Source: Nesterenkonia haasae (GTDB lineage: Bacteria > Actinomycetota > Actinomycetes > Actinomycetales > Micrococcaceae). From it: DNA of 63,848 nucleotides. Of the stretch, positions 26,442-36,420 are shown piece after piece. The position numbers and the translations under genes are program-made. Every line of letters starts with the position of its first letter. Position 1 is the stretch's first letter. The stretch covers positions 29,370 to 93,217 of the forward strand of contig NZ_VFIE01000018.1 in NCBI RefSeq assembly GCF_010119385.1. Direction: 5' to 3'. The notes below the pieces were generated by a model, which had not been told where the DNA came from, ran no database searches, and worked only from the letters and a program-made list of their open reading frames with translations.

Positions 26442-28574
26442 ATGGCCGCAGCACCCACCGCTTCCGGAGCCTCTAAGGTCAATTGGCCTGTTTTCATTAT
26501 TTCCGCAGCTATCATTGTGGCGTTCACCGCGTGGGCCGCCGCAGCTCCAGCCTCCGCGTATGAAGTACTCGAAGGCGCCTTCACCTGGATCAGCGGCAGT
26601 TTGGGATGGTATTTCATCCTCACAGCCGCCATCGTTGTGGTCTTTGTTCTCGTCGTCGCTTTCACCCGCTCTGGACGAATCAAACTGGGACCCGACCATT
26701 CCAGACCCCGATTCAACCTCTTCACCTGGACCGCGATGCTCTTTGCCGCCGGCATCGGTGTGGATCTGATGTTTTTCGCCGTCGTCGGACCGGCCACCAA
26801 CCTTCGTGTCGGCCCAGGGGCTGCGGACGGTACTCTGCAGGCTGCAGAAGAGGCAGCGCTGTGGACAATGTTCCACTACGGAATTCCCGGTTGGGCGATG
26901 TACGCCCTCATGGGAATGGCCTTCGGCCTTTTTGCCTACCGTTACCACCTTCCGCTGAGTATCCGCAGCGCCCTGCTGCCGATCATCGGGCGCCGTGCCC
27001 GCGGCACGACTGGCGACATCATCGAAACGGGGGCTGTGATCGGAACGGTCTTCGGAATCGCCACCAGCCTGGGAATCGGCGTGGTGTTCCTCAGCTTCGG
27101 CATCGGTTGGATTTTCGACGTCGAGGCCGGAACCGGCATCCAGGCTGCGCTGATTATTCTTGCTGCCGTGGTGGTGACGTTTTCTACAGTCTCCGGTGTG
27201 GACAGAGGTATTCGGCGCTTGGCCGAGCTCAACGTCCTGGTGGCCATCCTGCTGATGATCTATGTGCTGGTCTCCGGTGAGACGGTGCAGTTGCTCAATG
27301 CGCTGGTGAAGAACTTCGGAGACTTCGTCGCACTGTTCCCGGGGATGCTGACTGAAACGTTCGCCTATGACACCTCCGAGGCCTGGCTCGACGAAGGCTG
27401 GGTCGAATGGTGGACTATCTTCTTCTGGGCGTGGTGGATGGCCTGGGCGCCGTTCGTCGGCCTGTTCCTGGCCCGAATTTCACGGGGGCGCACACTCCGT
27501 CAGTTCATCGTTGGGGTGCTTGTGGTGCCGTTCGCCTTCATCGCGGTGTGGATCTCGATCTTCGGCAACGCTACGGTCTCCCGGATCATGGGTGGCGACA
27601 CGGAGTTCGCGGAACAAGCTGAAGATTTTGAGGGCTCCGGTTACTTCGCGCTCATGGCGGACTACCCGGGTGCCTCGTTCATCATCGGAGTGTCCGTGTT
27701 GGTGGGGCTGCTCTTCTACGTCACAAGTGCCGACTCTGGTGCCCTGGTGCTCGCCAACTTTACGTCCAGGACCGAAGACACCACCTCGGACGGACCGCCG
27801 TGGCTGCGCATCGTATGGAGCTTCATTATCGGTGGACTGACCCTGGTGATGCTGCTGTTGGACGGCATCTACACCCTGCAGATGGCCACGGTGATAGTGG
27901 GCTTGCCGCTGTCCATCATCCTCTATCTCCTGATGGCAGGAGTGTGGAGAGCCTTGCGTATGGAGAGCTATACGGCCGAATCGCGCGAGTCCACACTGTC
28001 ATCCGCGCTCTCAGAGCGCATCGTGGAAAGTGGAGAAGGTGGCCGAGGCCAGTGGCGCCGCCGCCTGGCCCGGCATATGCACTATCCCGACGAGGCCGAG
28101 GTCACCAAATTCATGAACAATGTGGCGGCCCCCGCCATCGAAGAGGTGGCCGCGGAATTGGAGAAACAGGGAGCTCAGGTGACCTGCAGCCGCGGAACTG
28201 TACCAGGGACCGACATTCCGCACACCGACCTCCATGTGTTCTTCGGAGACAGAGCCGAGTTCAAGTACCAGGTGTACCCCATCGCGTACTCGGTGCCCAG
28301 CTTCGCACCACGCCTCAGAACTCGTGATGAAACTTACTACCAGGTGGAAATCTTCTCCGCTACGGGATCGTTGGGACACGATGTGTTCGGATATTCCCAG
28401 GAACAGATCATCACGGACGTAATCGACTCCTACGAGCGGCATCTGGCGGTCCTCACCATGAACGAGGAAGCAGGTAGCCCTGTCACTATGGAGGTGGGTC
28501 AGGTTCCCGACAATTGGGATCACGACCGGACCCGCACTGGAGAGATCACCCAGCCCACTGAAGGAGACTCATGA
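26442..28574 (+). CDS. betT: BCCT choline transporter BetT-like
   Basis: Betaine/choline/carnitine transporter of about 710 residues, probably importing choline with protons or sodium. It has twelve helices, with the Trp-rich signature WTIFFWAWWMAWAPFVGLFLARISRGR in the eighth. A long C-terminal cytoplasmic domain of about 200 residues, as in osmotically regulated BetT, ends the protein. ATG 26442 has GAGGAA just upstream. First gene of betT-betB-betA; its stop overlaps the betB start by 4 nt. Confidence 0.9.
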   Translation: MAAAPTASGASKVNWPVFIISAAIIVAFTAWAAAAPASAYEVLEGAFTWISGSLGWYFILTAAIVVVFVLVVAFTRSGRIKLGPDHSRPRFNLFTWTAMLFAAGIGVDLMFFAVVGPATNLRVGPGAADGTLQAAEEAALWTMFHYGIPGWAMYALMGMAFGLFAYRYHLPLSIRSALLPIIGRRARGTTGDIIETGAVIGTVFGIATSLGIGVVFLSFGIGWIFDVEAGTGIQAALIILAAVVVTFSTVSGVDRGIRRLAELNVLVAILLMIYVLVSGETVQLLNALVKNFGDFVALFPGMLTETFAYDTSEAWLDEGWVEWWTIFFWAWWMAWAPFVGLFLARISRGRTLRQFIVGVLVVPFAFIAVWISIFGNATVSRIMGGDTEFAEQAEDFEGSGYFALMADYPGASFIIGVSVLVGLLFYVTSADSGALVLANFTSRTEDTTSDGPPWLRIVWSFIIGGLTLVMLLLDGIYTLQMATVIVGLPLSIILYLLMAGVWRALRMESYTAESRESTLSSALSERIVESGEGGRGQWRRRLARHMHYPDEAEVTKFMNNVAAPAIEEVAAELEKQGAQVTCSRGTVPGTDIPHTDLHVFFGDRAEFKYQVYPIAYSVPSFAPRLRTRDETYYQVEIFSATGSLGHDVFGYSQEQIITDVIDSYERHLAVLTMNEEAGSPVTMEVGQVPDNWDHDRTRTGEITQPTEGDS

Positions 28575-30073
28575 CCCACGACACGACTACCCCTCAAGCC
28601 TCCACGTTGTTCATCAATGGTGCCTGGGTTTCCAGTGAGAGCGGAGAAACCCGGCTCATTCGCTGCCCCGCTGACGGCAGCGAGGTCGGCGTCGTCTCCG
28701 AGGCTGGAGAGAAGGACACTCTGGCGGCGATCGCCGCGGCGAAACAGGCATTCGAATCCCGCGTCTGGGCTGACACGCCAGCCGGCCAGAGGGGCGAGTT
28801 CCTCCTGAGGGTCGCTGAACAGCTCACCGAACGCAAAGCAGAGTTCGCTCGCGCCGAAGCCCTGGACACCGGCAAGCGGCTCGTGGAAGCCGAACTCGAC
28901 ATGGACGACATCATCGCCTGCTTCACACACTTCGCGAAGCTGGCCGACCACGATGCCGGCCGAGTGGTCGACGCCGGAGACCCTACGGTTCGCTCCCAGG
29001 TGGTGTACGAACCGGTAGGAGTCTGCGGGATGATCACTCCCTGGAACTTCCCGCTGCTGCAGTCCGCCTGGAAACTCGCACCCGCGCTGGCCGCTGGCAA
29101 CTCGTTGATTCTCAAGCCCGCTGAACTCACCCCGCACACCGGGATCCTGATCATGGACGTGTTCGACTCCCTAGGGCTCCCTGCGGGCGTGGCGAACCTG
29201 GTGACGGGCCCCGGCGTAACCGCCGGCGCGCCCCTGTCCTCACACCCAGACGTTGACCTGGTCTCCTTCACCGGTGGCTTAGTGACTGGACGCAAGATTG
29301 CTGCCGCAGCATCAGACACAGTTAAAAAGATCGCTTTGGAACTCGGTGGAAAGAATCCGAATGTGGTGTTCGCCGATGCTGATTTCGACGCTGCCGTGGA
29401 CAATGCACTCAATGCAGGGTTCACCGACTCCGGCCAAGTGTGTTCGGCTGGCGTCAGACTGATCGTCGAGGAGTCGATCAAGACTCGGTTCGTCGACGAA
29501 CTAGTCCGCCGCGCCGAGCACATCCGCATGGGTGGACCCTTTGATGAGAGGGCCGAAACCGGCCCGCTGATCTCGGCGGAGCACCGGGAGAAAGTCCACG
29601 CATACGTTGAGCAAAGCGTCAGTGAAGGCTGCACCCTTCGCACCGGCGGGCACTTCGGCGGAGCTGAGCACGAAAAGGGGTTCTTCTACGCACCCACCGT
29701 GCTCGACGACGTCGAACGGGGCATGCATGCTGTGACCGAAGAGTCCTTCGGCCCCGTCATCACGGTGGAGACTTTCACCACGGAGAAAGAGGCCATCGAA
29801 ACGGCCAATGACACCATTTATGGATTGGCCGGGGCGGTGTGGACCTCGGATTCAGGGACCGCGCAGCGGGTCTCCTCGCGACTGCGCCACGGCACTATCT
29901 GGGTCAACGACTACCACCCCTACTTGCCGCAGGCTGAATGGGGTGGATTCAAGCAGTCCGGCATCGGCCGTGAACTGGGTCTGATGGGCTTTGAAGAGTA
30001 CCGCGAGGCTAAGCACATTTACGAAAACACTGAACCAGCCGTCACCGGTTGGTTCAGCATGCCAGAAGAATAA
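28571..30073 (+). CDS. betB: Betaine-aldehyde dehydrogenase
   Basis: Oxidises betaine aldehyde to glycine betaine with NAD(P)+. The 500-residue ALDH shows ITPWNFPLLQSAWKLAPALAAG, the Glu general base in LELGGKNPN, and the catalytic Cys in DSGQVCSAG (usually GQVCSA in BADHs). The C-terminal EWGGFKQSGIGRELG is typical. It follows betT with a 4-nt overlap and a GAAGGAG ribosome site, and is 8 nt from betA. Specificity is judged from the operon. Confidence 0.92.
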   Translation: MTHDTTTPQASTLFINGAWVSSESGETRLIRCPADGSEVGVVSEAGEKDTLAAIAAAKQAFESRVWADTPAGQRGEFLLRVAEQLTERKAEFARAEALDTGKRLVEAELDMDDIIACFTHFAKLADHDAGRVVDAGDPTVRSQVVYEPVGVCGMITPWNFPLLQSAWKLAPALAAGNSLILKPAELTPHTGILIMDVFDSLGLPAGVANLVTGPGVTAGAPLSSHPDVDLVSFTGGLVTGRKIAAAASDTVKKIALELGGKNPNVVFADADFDAAVDNALNAGFTDSGQVCSAGVRLIVEESIKTRFVDELVRRAEHIRMGGPFDERAETGPLISAEHREKVHAYVEQSVSEGCTLRTGGHFGGAEHEKGFFYAPTVLDDVERGMHAVTEESFGPVITVETFTTEKEAIETANDTIYGLAGAVWTSDSGTAQRVSSRLRHGTIWVNDYHPYLPQAEWGGFKQSGIGRELGLMGFEEYREAKHIYENTEPAVTGWFSMPEE

Positions 30074-30081
30074 GGAGACCT

Positions 30082-31638
30082 GTGGAGAACACCACTTTCG
30101 ACTATCTCGTCATCGGCGGTGGCTCCGGTGGCGCCGCCGTGGCCGCTCGTCTATCGGAGGACCCCAATGTCAGCGTCGCTCTGCTTGAAGCAGGTCCCAC
30201 CGACGCAGACAAGGATGAAGTGCTGCAGCTGAACCGCTGGATGGAGCTGCTGGAGTCTGGCTACGACTGGGACTACCAGATCGAGCCACAGGAAAAGGGC
30301 AACTCGTTCATGCGCCAGGCTCGGGCCAAAGTGCTCGGTGGCTGCTCCTCACACAACTCCTGCATCGCCTTCTGGGCGCTGCGCGAGGATATGGACGAGT
30401 GGGAGGCTATGGGGGCAGCCGGATGGAACGCAGAGAGCACCTATCCACTGTTCAAACAACTGGAGACCAACGACGCTCCGGGAGACCACCACGGGCGTAG
30501 CGGCCCGGTGAATCTGATGACAATCCCACCCCGAGACCCCTGCGGTGTGGCACTGCTGGATGCCTGCGAACAGCAGGGTATCCCCCGGGTACAGTTCAAC
30601 ACCGGCGAGACAGTCCTCAAGGGCGCAAACTTCTTCCAGATCAACCGAAAAGAAGACGGGACCCGTTCTTCATCCTCCGTGGCCTATCTGCACCCGATTC
30701 TGGACCGCGAGAATCTCACGATCCTCACTGACACGTGGGTTCGCGAGATCGTATTTGATGGCGACAAGGCCGTCGGGGTGGATGCGGTGGACAATGCATT
30801 CGGCCGTGCGCGCCGGATCCGCGCGAGCCAGGAGATCATCCTCGCTGCCGGCGCCATCGACTCTCCCAAACTGCTCATGCTCTCCGGGATCGGCCCGGCG
30901 GCACACCTGTCTGAGCAGGGCATCGACGTCCGGGTGGACTCTCCAGGAGTCGGTGAGCATCTGCAGGATCACCCAGAAGCAGTCATCGCCTGGGACGCAA
31001 AGAAGCCCATGGTCGAGGACTCCTACCAGTGGTGGGAAATCGGCATTTTCGCTCCGACCAAAGAGGGCTTGGACCGGCCGGACCTGATGATGCACTACGG
31101 TTCAGTGCCTTTCGACATGCACACGCTGCGCCATGGCTACCCCACCTCAGACAACACGTTCTGTCTGACGCCGAATGTGACCCACGCCAAGTCTCGCGGC
31201 ACAGTCCGGCTGCGTTCCAGGGACTACCGGGATAAGCCCCGCGTTGATCCCCGGTACTTCACTGATCCGGAAGGTCACGATATGCGTGTGGCGGTAGAAG
31301 GCATCAAGCTGGCTCGACAGATCGTGTCCCAGCCGGCAATGGCGGAATGGGCTGGACAGGAGCTGTTCCCGGGCAAAGACGTCCAGTCCGATGAAGACCT
31401 GGCCAACTACGTCACCCGCACCCATAACACCGTCTACCACCCAGCCGGGTCGGTGCGGATGGGAGCCGATGATGACCAGATGTCGCCATTGGACGCGCAG
31501 CTGCGCGTCAAGGGGGTCAGAGGCCTGCGGGTAGCTGACGCTTCAGTGATGCCTGAGCTGACGACAGTCAACCCGAACATCACCACCATGATGATCGGTG
31601 AACGCTGTGCCCAGCTCATTCGCGAAGGCAGTGTCTGA
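30082..31638 (+). CDS. betA: Choline dehydrogenase, GMC family
   Basis: FAD-dependent GMC oxidoreductase of 518 residues that oxidises choline to betaine aldehyde. The Rossmann dinucleotide motif is at the N-terminus (VIGGGSGGAAVAARL), the first GMC signature is at GGCSSHNSCIAF, and the second is AAGAIDSPKLLMLSGIGP. The active-site His lies in TVYHPAGSVRMG, followed by NPNITTMMIGERCA. GTG 30082 is supported by AAGGAG. Ends 11 bases from the convergent betC stop. Confidence 0.92.
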   Translation: MENTTFDYLVIGGGSGGAAVAARLSEDPNVSVALLEAGPTDADKDEVLQLNRWMELLESGYDWDYQIEPQEKGNSFMRQARAKVLGGCSSHNSCIAFWALREDMDEWEAMGAAGWNAESTYPLFKQLETNDAPGDHHGRSGPVNLMTIPPRDPCGVALLDACEQQGIPRVQFNTGETVLKGANFFQINRKEDGTRSSSSVAYLHPILDRENLTILTDTWVREIVFDGDKAVGVDAVDNAFGRARRIRASQEIILAAGAIDSPKLLMLSGIGPAAHLSEQGIDVRVDSPGVGEHLQDHPEAVIAWDAKKPMVEDSYQWWEIGIFAPTKEGLDRPDLMMHYGSVPFDMHTLRHGYPTSDNTFCLTPNVTHAKSRGTVRLRSRDYRDKPRVDPRYFTDPEGHDMRVAVEGIKLARQIVSQPAMAEWAGQELFPGKDVQSDEDLANYVTRTHNTVYHPAGSVRMGADDDQMSPLDAQLRVKGVRGLRVADASVMPELTTVNPNITTMMIGERCAQLIREGSV

Positions 31639-31649
31639 GGCACACGTGA

Positions 31650-33194
31650 TCAGCGGGAACGGTCTGGGATCGTTCCGTATTCCAGTGAGCTCCAGAAGTC
31701 GCCGCGCACATAGCGCCGCTCCGGGTCCGGGGCGAAGTCCCAATGCCGGGTCTTCCCCTGGGCCAGGGCGCTGCTGACAAGCTGGCGGCGTCGCTGACTC
31801 GTCCTGATTTGTTGGTCCAGGTCATCCATGGAGTAGCGGGACAACAATGCGGCCCGCAATTGTGCCACCAGCTCTGACTGTGCTGGCTCGGCGGCAAGGT
31901 TCTCCACCTCCTGCGGATCCGCCATGAGATCGAATAACTGGTCAAGGTCACCTGGGCAGATGATGAGCTTGTGCCGGCCACGCACCAGAGTCAGTTGCGG
32001 AGCATAGGTCCCCTCGGCCAAGTACTCGATCACGACGTCGCGATCCGCTGGCCCGGCTTGGACTGACTGTTCCCGCCGGATGGACTCCAGCAGCGATATT
32101 CCGGCCGCATCGGTCACAGGCGCTCCCGGCTCGGCAGCCCCAGAGATTTCCAGCAGGGTGGGCATTAGATCCACGAGAGAGACCGGATTGGAGAATCGTC
32201 CCCGCGGGACCGATGCTTGTGGTCCAGTGATGATCAGCGGGACTCGGGACGACTGCTCATAGGGCGACATTTTGTACCAGAGTCCCTTCTCCCCGAGCAT
32301 GTCACCGTGGTCGCTGGTGACGATGATGACGGTGTTCTCACTCAGGTGCAGCTCTTCCAAACGTCGGCGGATCCGCCCGATGCAATCGTCGATGTAGCTT
32401 ACTGCGGCGTAGTAGGCCCTCCGAGTGCGGGCGATCTGCTCCGTACCGGGCGTGCGCTGATCGAATCCACTCATGATCCGCAGCCGGTGGGTGTGCGGAT
32501 CCTGGTCGGGATGCGGCGGGTCAGGATGCTGGGGGCCCGGGATCGCAACACCGTCGAAGCGGTCCCAATGCTCGCGGGGCGGCTCGTAGGGGTCATGTGG
32601 GTGGATGAAACTGGTCACCATCAGGAAAGGGACCTGATGGCCGGCCTCCTGGTTGACTCGAACTCTGTCATTGAGATGGCGCAGGCTACGCCAGCTCACC
32701 TCATCGTCGAAGTCCTGCTGCACAGAAGCCTGCGAGACTCCCGCAGCAAAGACGGCGTCTGCGTCGTGATACCACTGGAGACGGTCTTCAAGTGGACGTT
32801 CCCAGTCTGGCACCATGTCTAGGTCTGCGGGGTAGACATCCGTGGTCAGCCGCTCCTCGAAGCCATGGTGCTGGTCGGGCCCGATGAAGTGCATCCGTCC
32901 TATCAGGGCGGTGTGGTAGCCCTCCTGGCGGAGCCGATGAGCGAACGTCGGGACCGAGGCTGGGAAGTCGTCACCATTGTCGCAGCAGTCGATCTCAGAG
33001 GGCATCCTGCCGGTCATCATGGAGGCACGAGAGGGCGCGCACAGCGGCGTGTTGCAGTACGCTCGCTCGAAGAGTGCTCCCTGATCAGCCAGCTGGTCGA
33101 TCTCCGGGGTGTGCGCTGCAGTATCTCCATAGGCGCCGAGGGCCTGGGCAGCCATCTGGTCTGCCTGGATCACGACGATGTTGGGGCGAGTCAT
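31650..33194 (-). CDS. betC: Choline-sulfatase BetC-like
   Basis: Type I sulfatase of 514 residues expected to hydrolyse choline-O-sulfate to choline and sulfate, feeding betA/betB. The CxPSR motif is LCAPSR with Cys52, close to Cys54 of rhizobial BetC. That Cys must be converted to formylglycine. Metal-ligand regions VIQADQM and TSDHGDMLGEKGLW are visible, and the C-terminal RRYVRGDFWSSLE matches choline-sulfatase extensions. ATG 33194 chosen; GTG 33215 adds seven residues. A formylglycine-generating enzyme gene lies directly divergent. Confidence 0.9.
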   Translation of the reverse strand: MTRPNIVVIQADQMAAQALGAYGDTAAHTPEIDQLADQGALFERAYCNTPLCAPSRASMMTGRMPSEIDCCDNGDDFPASVPTFAHRLRQEGYHTALIGRMHFIGPDQHHGFEERLTTDVYPADLDMVPDWERPLEDRLQWYHDADAVFAAGVSQASVQQDFDDEVSWRSLRHLNDRVRVNQEAGHQVPFLMVTSFIHPHDPYEPPREHWDRFDGVAIPGPQHPDPPHPDQDPHTHRLRIMSGFDQRTPGTEQIARTRRAYYAAVSYIDDCIGRIRRRLEELHLSENTVIIVTSDHGDMLGEKGLWYKMSPYEQSSRVPLIITGPQASVPRGRFSNPVSLVDLMPTLLEISGAAEPGAPVTDAAGISLLESIRREQSVQAGPADRDVVIEYLAEGTYAPQLTLVRGRHKLIICPGDLDQLFDLMADPQEVENLAAEPAQSELVAQLRAALLSRYSMDDLDQQIRTSQRRRQLVSSALAQGKTRHWDFAPDPERRYVRGDFWSSLEYGTIPDRSR

Positions 33195-33239
33195 GAGATG
33201 TGGGGTACCTTTCACGAGAAGTTAAGAAGGAGCTTTGGA

Positions 33240-34145
33240 ATGTCATCTTGCTGCGGGCCAACACGGGGTCAAGGCCCAATGGAGAGCCACACGTCAGCTG
33301 CTGATCCTCAGCTTCTGAAGCGTTGGGCCACTGCGGCCGGTGGAGACCTTGCGCTGATCGGCCTGACCGGTGGGCGTTTCCGAATGGGCAGTGAGGGGCG
33401 CCTGGCGTATGCCGAAGACGGAGAAGGGCCCGTTCGATGGGTCGACGTGGCACCCTTCGCCGTTTCCGCCACCGCTGTGACGGTGGCAGAGTTCGCCGCC
33501 TTCGTGGTGGACACGGGATACCGAACTGACGCGGAGGTTCACGGTAACTCTCTGGTGTTCAACGGTCTGCTTACAGACCACATAAAGCAGTCCTCGCCCA
33601 CCGTGGCCGCCACGCCCTGGTGGCACCAGGTCACTGGAGCAGCGTGGTTCGCGCCGGCAGGACCCGGGAGCTCGGAGCTGCTGGAAACTGATCATCCTGT
33701 CACCCATGTCTCCCACCGGGACGCCGTTGCCTACAGCCGTTGGGTAGGCGCGCGGCTGCCGGACGAAGCCGAGTGGGAGTTCGCGGCCCGGGGCGGACTG
33801 GACCAGCAGCCGTATCCCTGGGGCGGGACCCGCGAACCTGAGGGTCGACCTCGAATGAATACATTCACAGGTGAGTTTCCGCACCGACCTGCTGGGCGTG
33901 TGGGCCCAGTAGCTGTGGATGCCCACTCCCCCAACGGATTCGGTCTGCACAATGTGACCGGAAACGTGTGGGAGTGGACAAGCGACAGCTTCGCGCGGGG
34001 TGACGATCGCCCCGTGATGCGAGGCGGCTCGTACCTCTGCCACGAGTCCTACTGCCGCCGGTACCGGACATCTGCCCGGAGTGCGGCGACAGCCGACACT
34101 TCGCTGGGTCATACCGGTTTCCGTCTGGCACTGAGTACCGCCTAG
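33240..34145 (+). CDS. Formylglycine-generating enzyme (sulfatase maturase)
   Basis: Copper-dependent aerobic FGE/SUMF1 family, 301 residues, converting the CxPSR cysteine of sulfatases to formylglycine. It contains FRMGSEG, PVTHVSHRDAVAYSRWVGARLPDEAEWEFAARGG, GNVWEWTSD and, near the C-terminus, GGSYLCHESYCRRYR with the two active-site cysteines in C-X4-C spacing. ATG 33240 has AAGGAG 7 bases upstream; longer in-frame upstream sequence belongs to the antisense of betC. Divergent from betC by 45 bases, so BetC is the obvious client. Confidence 0.93.
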   Translation: MSSCCGPTRGQGPMESHTSAADPQLLKRWATAAGGDLALIGLTGGRFRMGSEGRLAYAEDGEGPVRWVDVAPFAVSATAVTVAEFAAFVVDTGYRTDAEVHGNSLVFNGLLTDHIKQSSPTVAATPWWHQVTGAAWFAPAGPGSSELLETDHPVTHVSHRDAVAYSRWVGARLPDEAEWEFAARGGLDQQPYPWGGTREPEGRPRMNTFTGEFPHRPAGRVGPVAVDAHSPNGFGLHNVTGNVWEWTSDSFARGDDRPVMRGGSYLCHESYCRRYRTSARSAATADTSLGHTGFRLALSTA

Positions 34146-34152
34146 CAACGTA

Positions 34153-36135
34153 TCAGGCTGTGGGTTTTTCGTCGGGTGCGTCGCCTGGGCTCTCTCCAGC
34201 CTCGACGGTGCCAATCTCCCCGGTTTCAGGGTTGTAGTGGTCTGCCCACTCCCCCGTATCGAAGTTGTAACCCACGGGCTCTCCGTCGGCGTTGGTACGT
34301 TGATACCAGTCGGTGTAGTCCGAGTGCGCGGAGTCCACGTCCGCGCCAGCTCCACTATCGGGATCTGCTTCGACGACGCCGAAGGCGAAGTTATCGCCGT
34401 ACTGCTCAACTCCTCTCAGTACAGCGTTACTGACTGCGGTGTCTGCGTATTTGTGCCGCAGTGTCAGCGGATCCGTGCGCAGCTCTTTGAACCACGCCAC
34501 AATGATCAGCAGCATGATGATCGCGAACGGAACTGCGGTGATGATCACAAGTTGCTGCAGGCCCTCCAGGGCTACGGCATCTCCGAGCAGAAGCATCACC
34601 ACAGCGATGCCCGTCATGACCAGGCCCCAGAAGACGACGACGCCGACCTTGGGCGATTGGCTGCCGCGGGAGCTGAGAATTCCCATCACCGTGGAGGCTG
34701 AATCCAAAGCTGTGATCGCGAAGACCGCTAGGACTGCGATCGCGGCAAAAGGCATCCATGTTGCCAGAGCAGGAATGTTCTCCACGATGGCAAAGAACAC
34801 CTCGGGCGCTGCCATATCCGCGCTGAACCCCTCGTAGCCTTCGCGGTACATCCACATGGCCGTTCCGCCCATCACCCCGTAGGAAATGACCAGCAGGATA
34901 GTGGGGACGATGGTGACACCCAGGATGAACTGGCGGATGGTTCGGCCACGGGAAATACGGGCGATGAATATTCCGACGAACGGGGACCAGGAGATCCACC
35001 ATGCCCAGTAGTAGACCGTCCACCAGGATTGGAACTGCTGGGTTTCTTCTCCCCAGGAGGCGGAGCGCGACATCATGTCGAACATGTTGCCTACATATTG
35101 CATCAGTCCCGAGGGCACAAGATTGGCGAGGAAGAGGGTGGGGCCAGCAATGAAGATAATGCCCACGATGCCCAGGGTCATGACGATGTTGACGTTGGAC
35201 AGGTACCGAATGCCGCGTGTCACGCCGGAGACTGCGGAGATGATGAACCCGACCGTAAGCAGCGCCATGATGATGATCAGAGCGGTGTTGCCCAGATCGT
35301 CCCACCCGGCGACGATTGTGACGCCCTGCCCGACCTGCATGGCGGCGATGCCGACCGTCGCAGCTGTGCCGAACAGCGTGGCGATGATCGCGAAGATGTC
35401 AATCAGCTGACCGGCGAATCCTTCGGAGTGTTTCTTGCCGAACAGAGTTCTGAAGATTGAGGACATCAACAGCACACGTCCACGCCGGTAGGCAGCGTAG
35501 GCCACTGCCCCTCCGACAAGAGCGTAGATAGCCCAGGCGTGAAATCCCCAGTGGTAGAAGGTCTGCCCCAGCGAGTAGTGCATCGCCTCGGTAGATTCGG
35601 CTTCATGCGTCATCGGCGGTGGAGACGTGAAGTAGGTCAGCGGCTCCGATGGGCCGAAGAACAGCACGCCGATGCCAAGGCCTGCGGCGAAGAGCATGGA
35701 AATCCAGGCAAATGTGGAGAACTCGGGTGATTCCCCGTCAGTGCCGAGCGGGATCCTGCCGTAGCGTGAGATGGCCAGACTCAACATCGCAATTAAGATC
35801 ACTGCGGCCGTGATGACGAAGAGCCAAGAAATGTTGAATGTCACCCAGGTGAAGGCCGAGCCTGCGACAGAGCCGACCTGAGCAGGGTTGATGACACCCC
35901 ACAGGACAAAGGCCACTGTCAGCGCGCCGGCCACGAAGAAGACGATCTTGTCGATTCCGTAGCGGCGGCGCTGCTCGTCAATCCCGATACCGGGAACGAG
36001 TGCTGGGTGAATATTGTGGGGGTACTTGGGACGCCGGTAGTCCAGCGTCTCAAAGGCCTCGCCCGCGCGGCGTCCAGCGCGGCGAGCCTCCGTTCCTACA
36101 GTTTTGCGACTCGGTGGTTCATTCTGATCAGTCAT
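34153..36135 (-). CDS. BCCT glycine betaine transporter (BetP-like)
   Basis: Second BCCT carrier in the locus, 660 residues, with twelve helices and signature WTVYYWAWWISWSPFVGIFIARISRGR. A 60-residue N-terminal cytoplasmic arm is rich in Arg and Glu. The C-terminal tail is acidic with repeated Asp/Glu/Thr (TGEWADHYNPETGE). Charged termini are used for osmosensing in BetP, but this tail is acidic rather than basic. Likely imports glycine betaine or related osmolytes, complementing the BetT route. Converges on the FGE gene with 7 nt between. Confidence 0.88.
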   Translation of the reverse strand: MTDQNEPPSRKTVGTEARRAGRRAGEAFETLDYRRPKYPHNIHPALVPGIGIDEQRRRYGIDKIVFFVAGALTVAFVLWGVINPAQVGSVAGSAFTWVTFNISWLFVITAAVILIAMLSLAISRYGRIPLGTDGESPEFSTFAWISMLFAAGLGIGVLFFGPSEPLTYFTSPPPMTHEAESTEAMHYSLGQTFYHWGFHAWAIYALVGGAVAYAAYRRGRVLLMSSIFRTLFGKKHSEGFAGQLIDIFAIIATLFGTAATVGIAAMQVGQGVTIVAGWDDLGNTALIIIMALLTVGFIISAVSGVTRGIRYLSNVNIVMTLGIVGIIFIAGPTLFLANLVPSGLMQYVGNMFDMMSRSASWGEETQQFQSWWTVYYWAWWISWSPFVGIFIARISRGRTIRQFILGVTIVPTILLVISYGVMGGTAMWMYREGYEGFSADMAAPEVFFAIVENIPALATWMPFAAIAVLAVFAITALDSASTVMGILSSRGSQSPKVGVVVFWGLVMTGIAVVMLLLGDAVALEGLQQLVIITAVPFAIIMLLIIVAWFKELRTDPLTLRHKYADTAVSNAVLRGVEQYGDNFAFGVVEADPDSGAGADVDSAHSDYTDWYQRTNADGEPVGYNFDTGEWADHYNPETGEIGTVEAGESPGDAPDEKPTA

Positions 36136-36420
36136 GGCAGGGGGTCCCCTTCAACTGTGGTTGGTATGCTCATCCCCGTATGGCGAATCATGCCTAGGCG
36201 AGGAGAGCACTCTCATCAAGAGCAAAAATGGATAACGGTGCTGAGTGCAACGTTCATATTGCGAAGTGCAGTGAAAATATGTGAAAGAGATCTGCGCTAG
36301 GGCTCGCGACCGGACCAGCCGATGGCGGTCCGTTCCCAGGCATCATTGGCGTAGCCCGCAGAAGCGCGCGGGGCTGCAATGATGATCAACTGGTGCATAA
36401 ATACATAGACTAGCCAATTT
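36136..36420. other. Intergenic region upstream of the BetP-like gene
   Basis: About 285 bases, AT-richer than the neighbours, probably holding the promoter of the BCCT gene (minus strand). A 6-bp hairpin at the photolyase side (CGGACC/GGTCCG near 36310-36335) could be its terminator. No gene supported. Confidence 0.4.

Noticed and set aside
26606-27280. Long antisense or other-frame ORFs inside betT, betB, betA and the BCCT genes
   Set aside because: They lie wholly within well-supported genes, are Arg/Pro-rich and show no motif. They are typical shadow frames of G+C-rich DNA.
28594-29643. 349-codon antisense frame over betB
   Set aside because: Ser/Pro-rich with no recognisable domain, fully overlapped by an intact ALDH gene with catalytic residues.
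33294-34409. 371-codon antisense frame over the FGE gene
   Set aside because: Spans two convergent genes and has no motif; the FGE on the other strand is clear.
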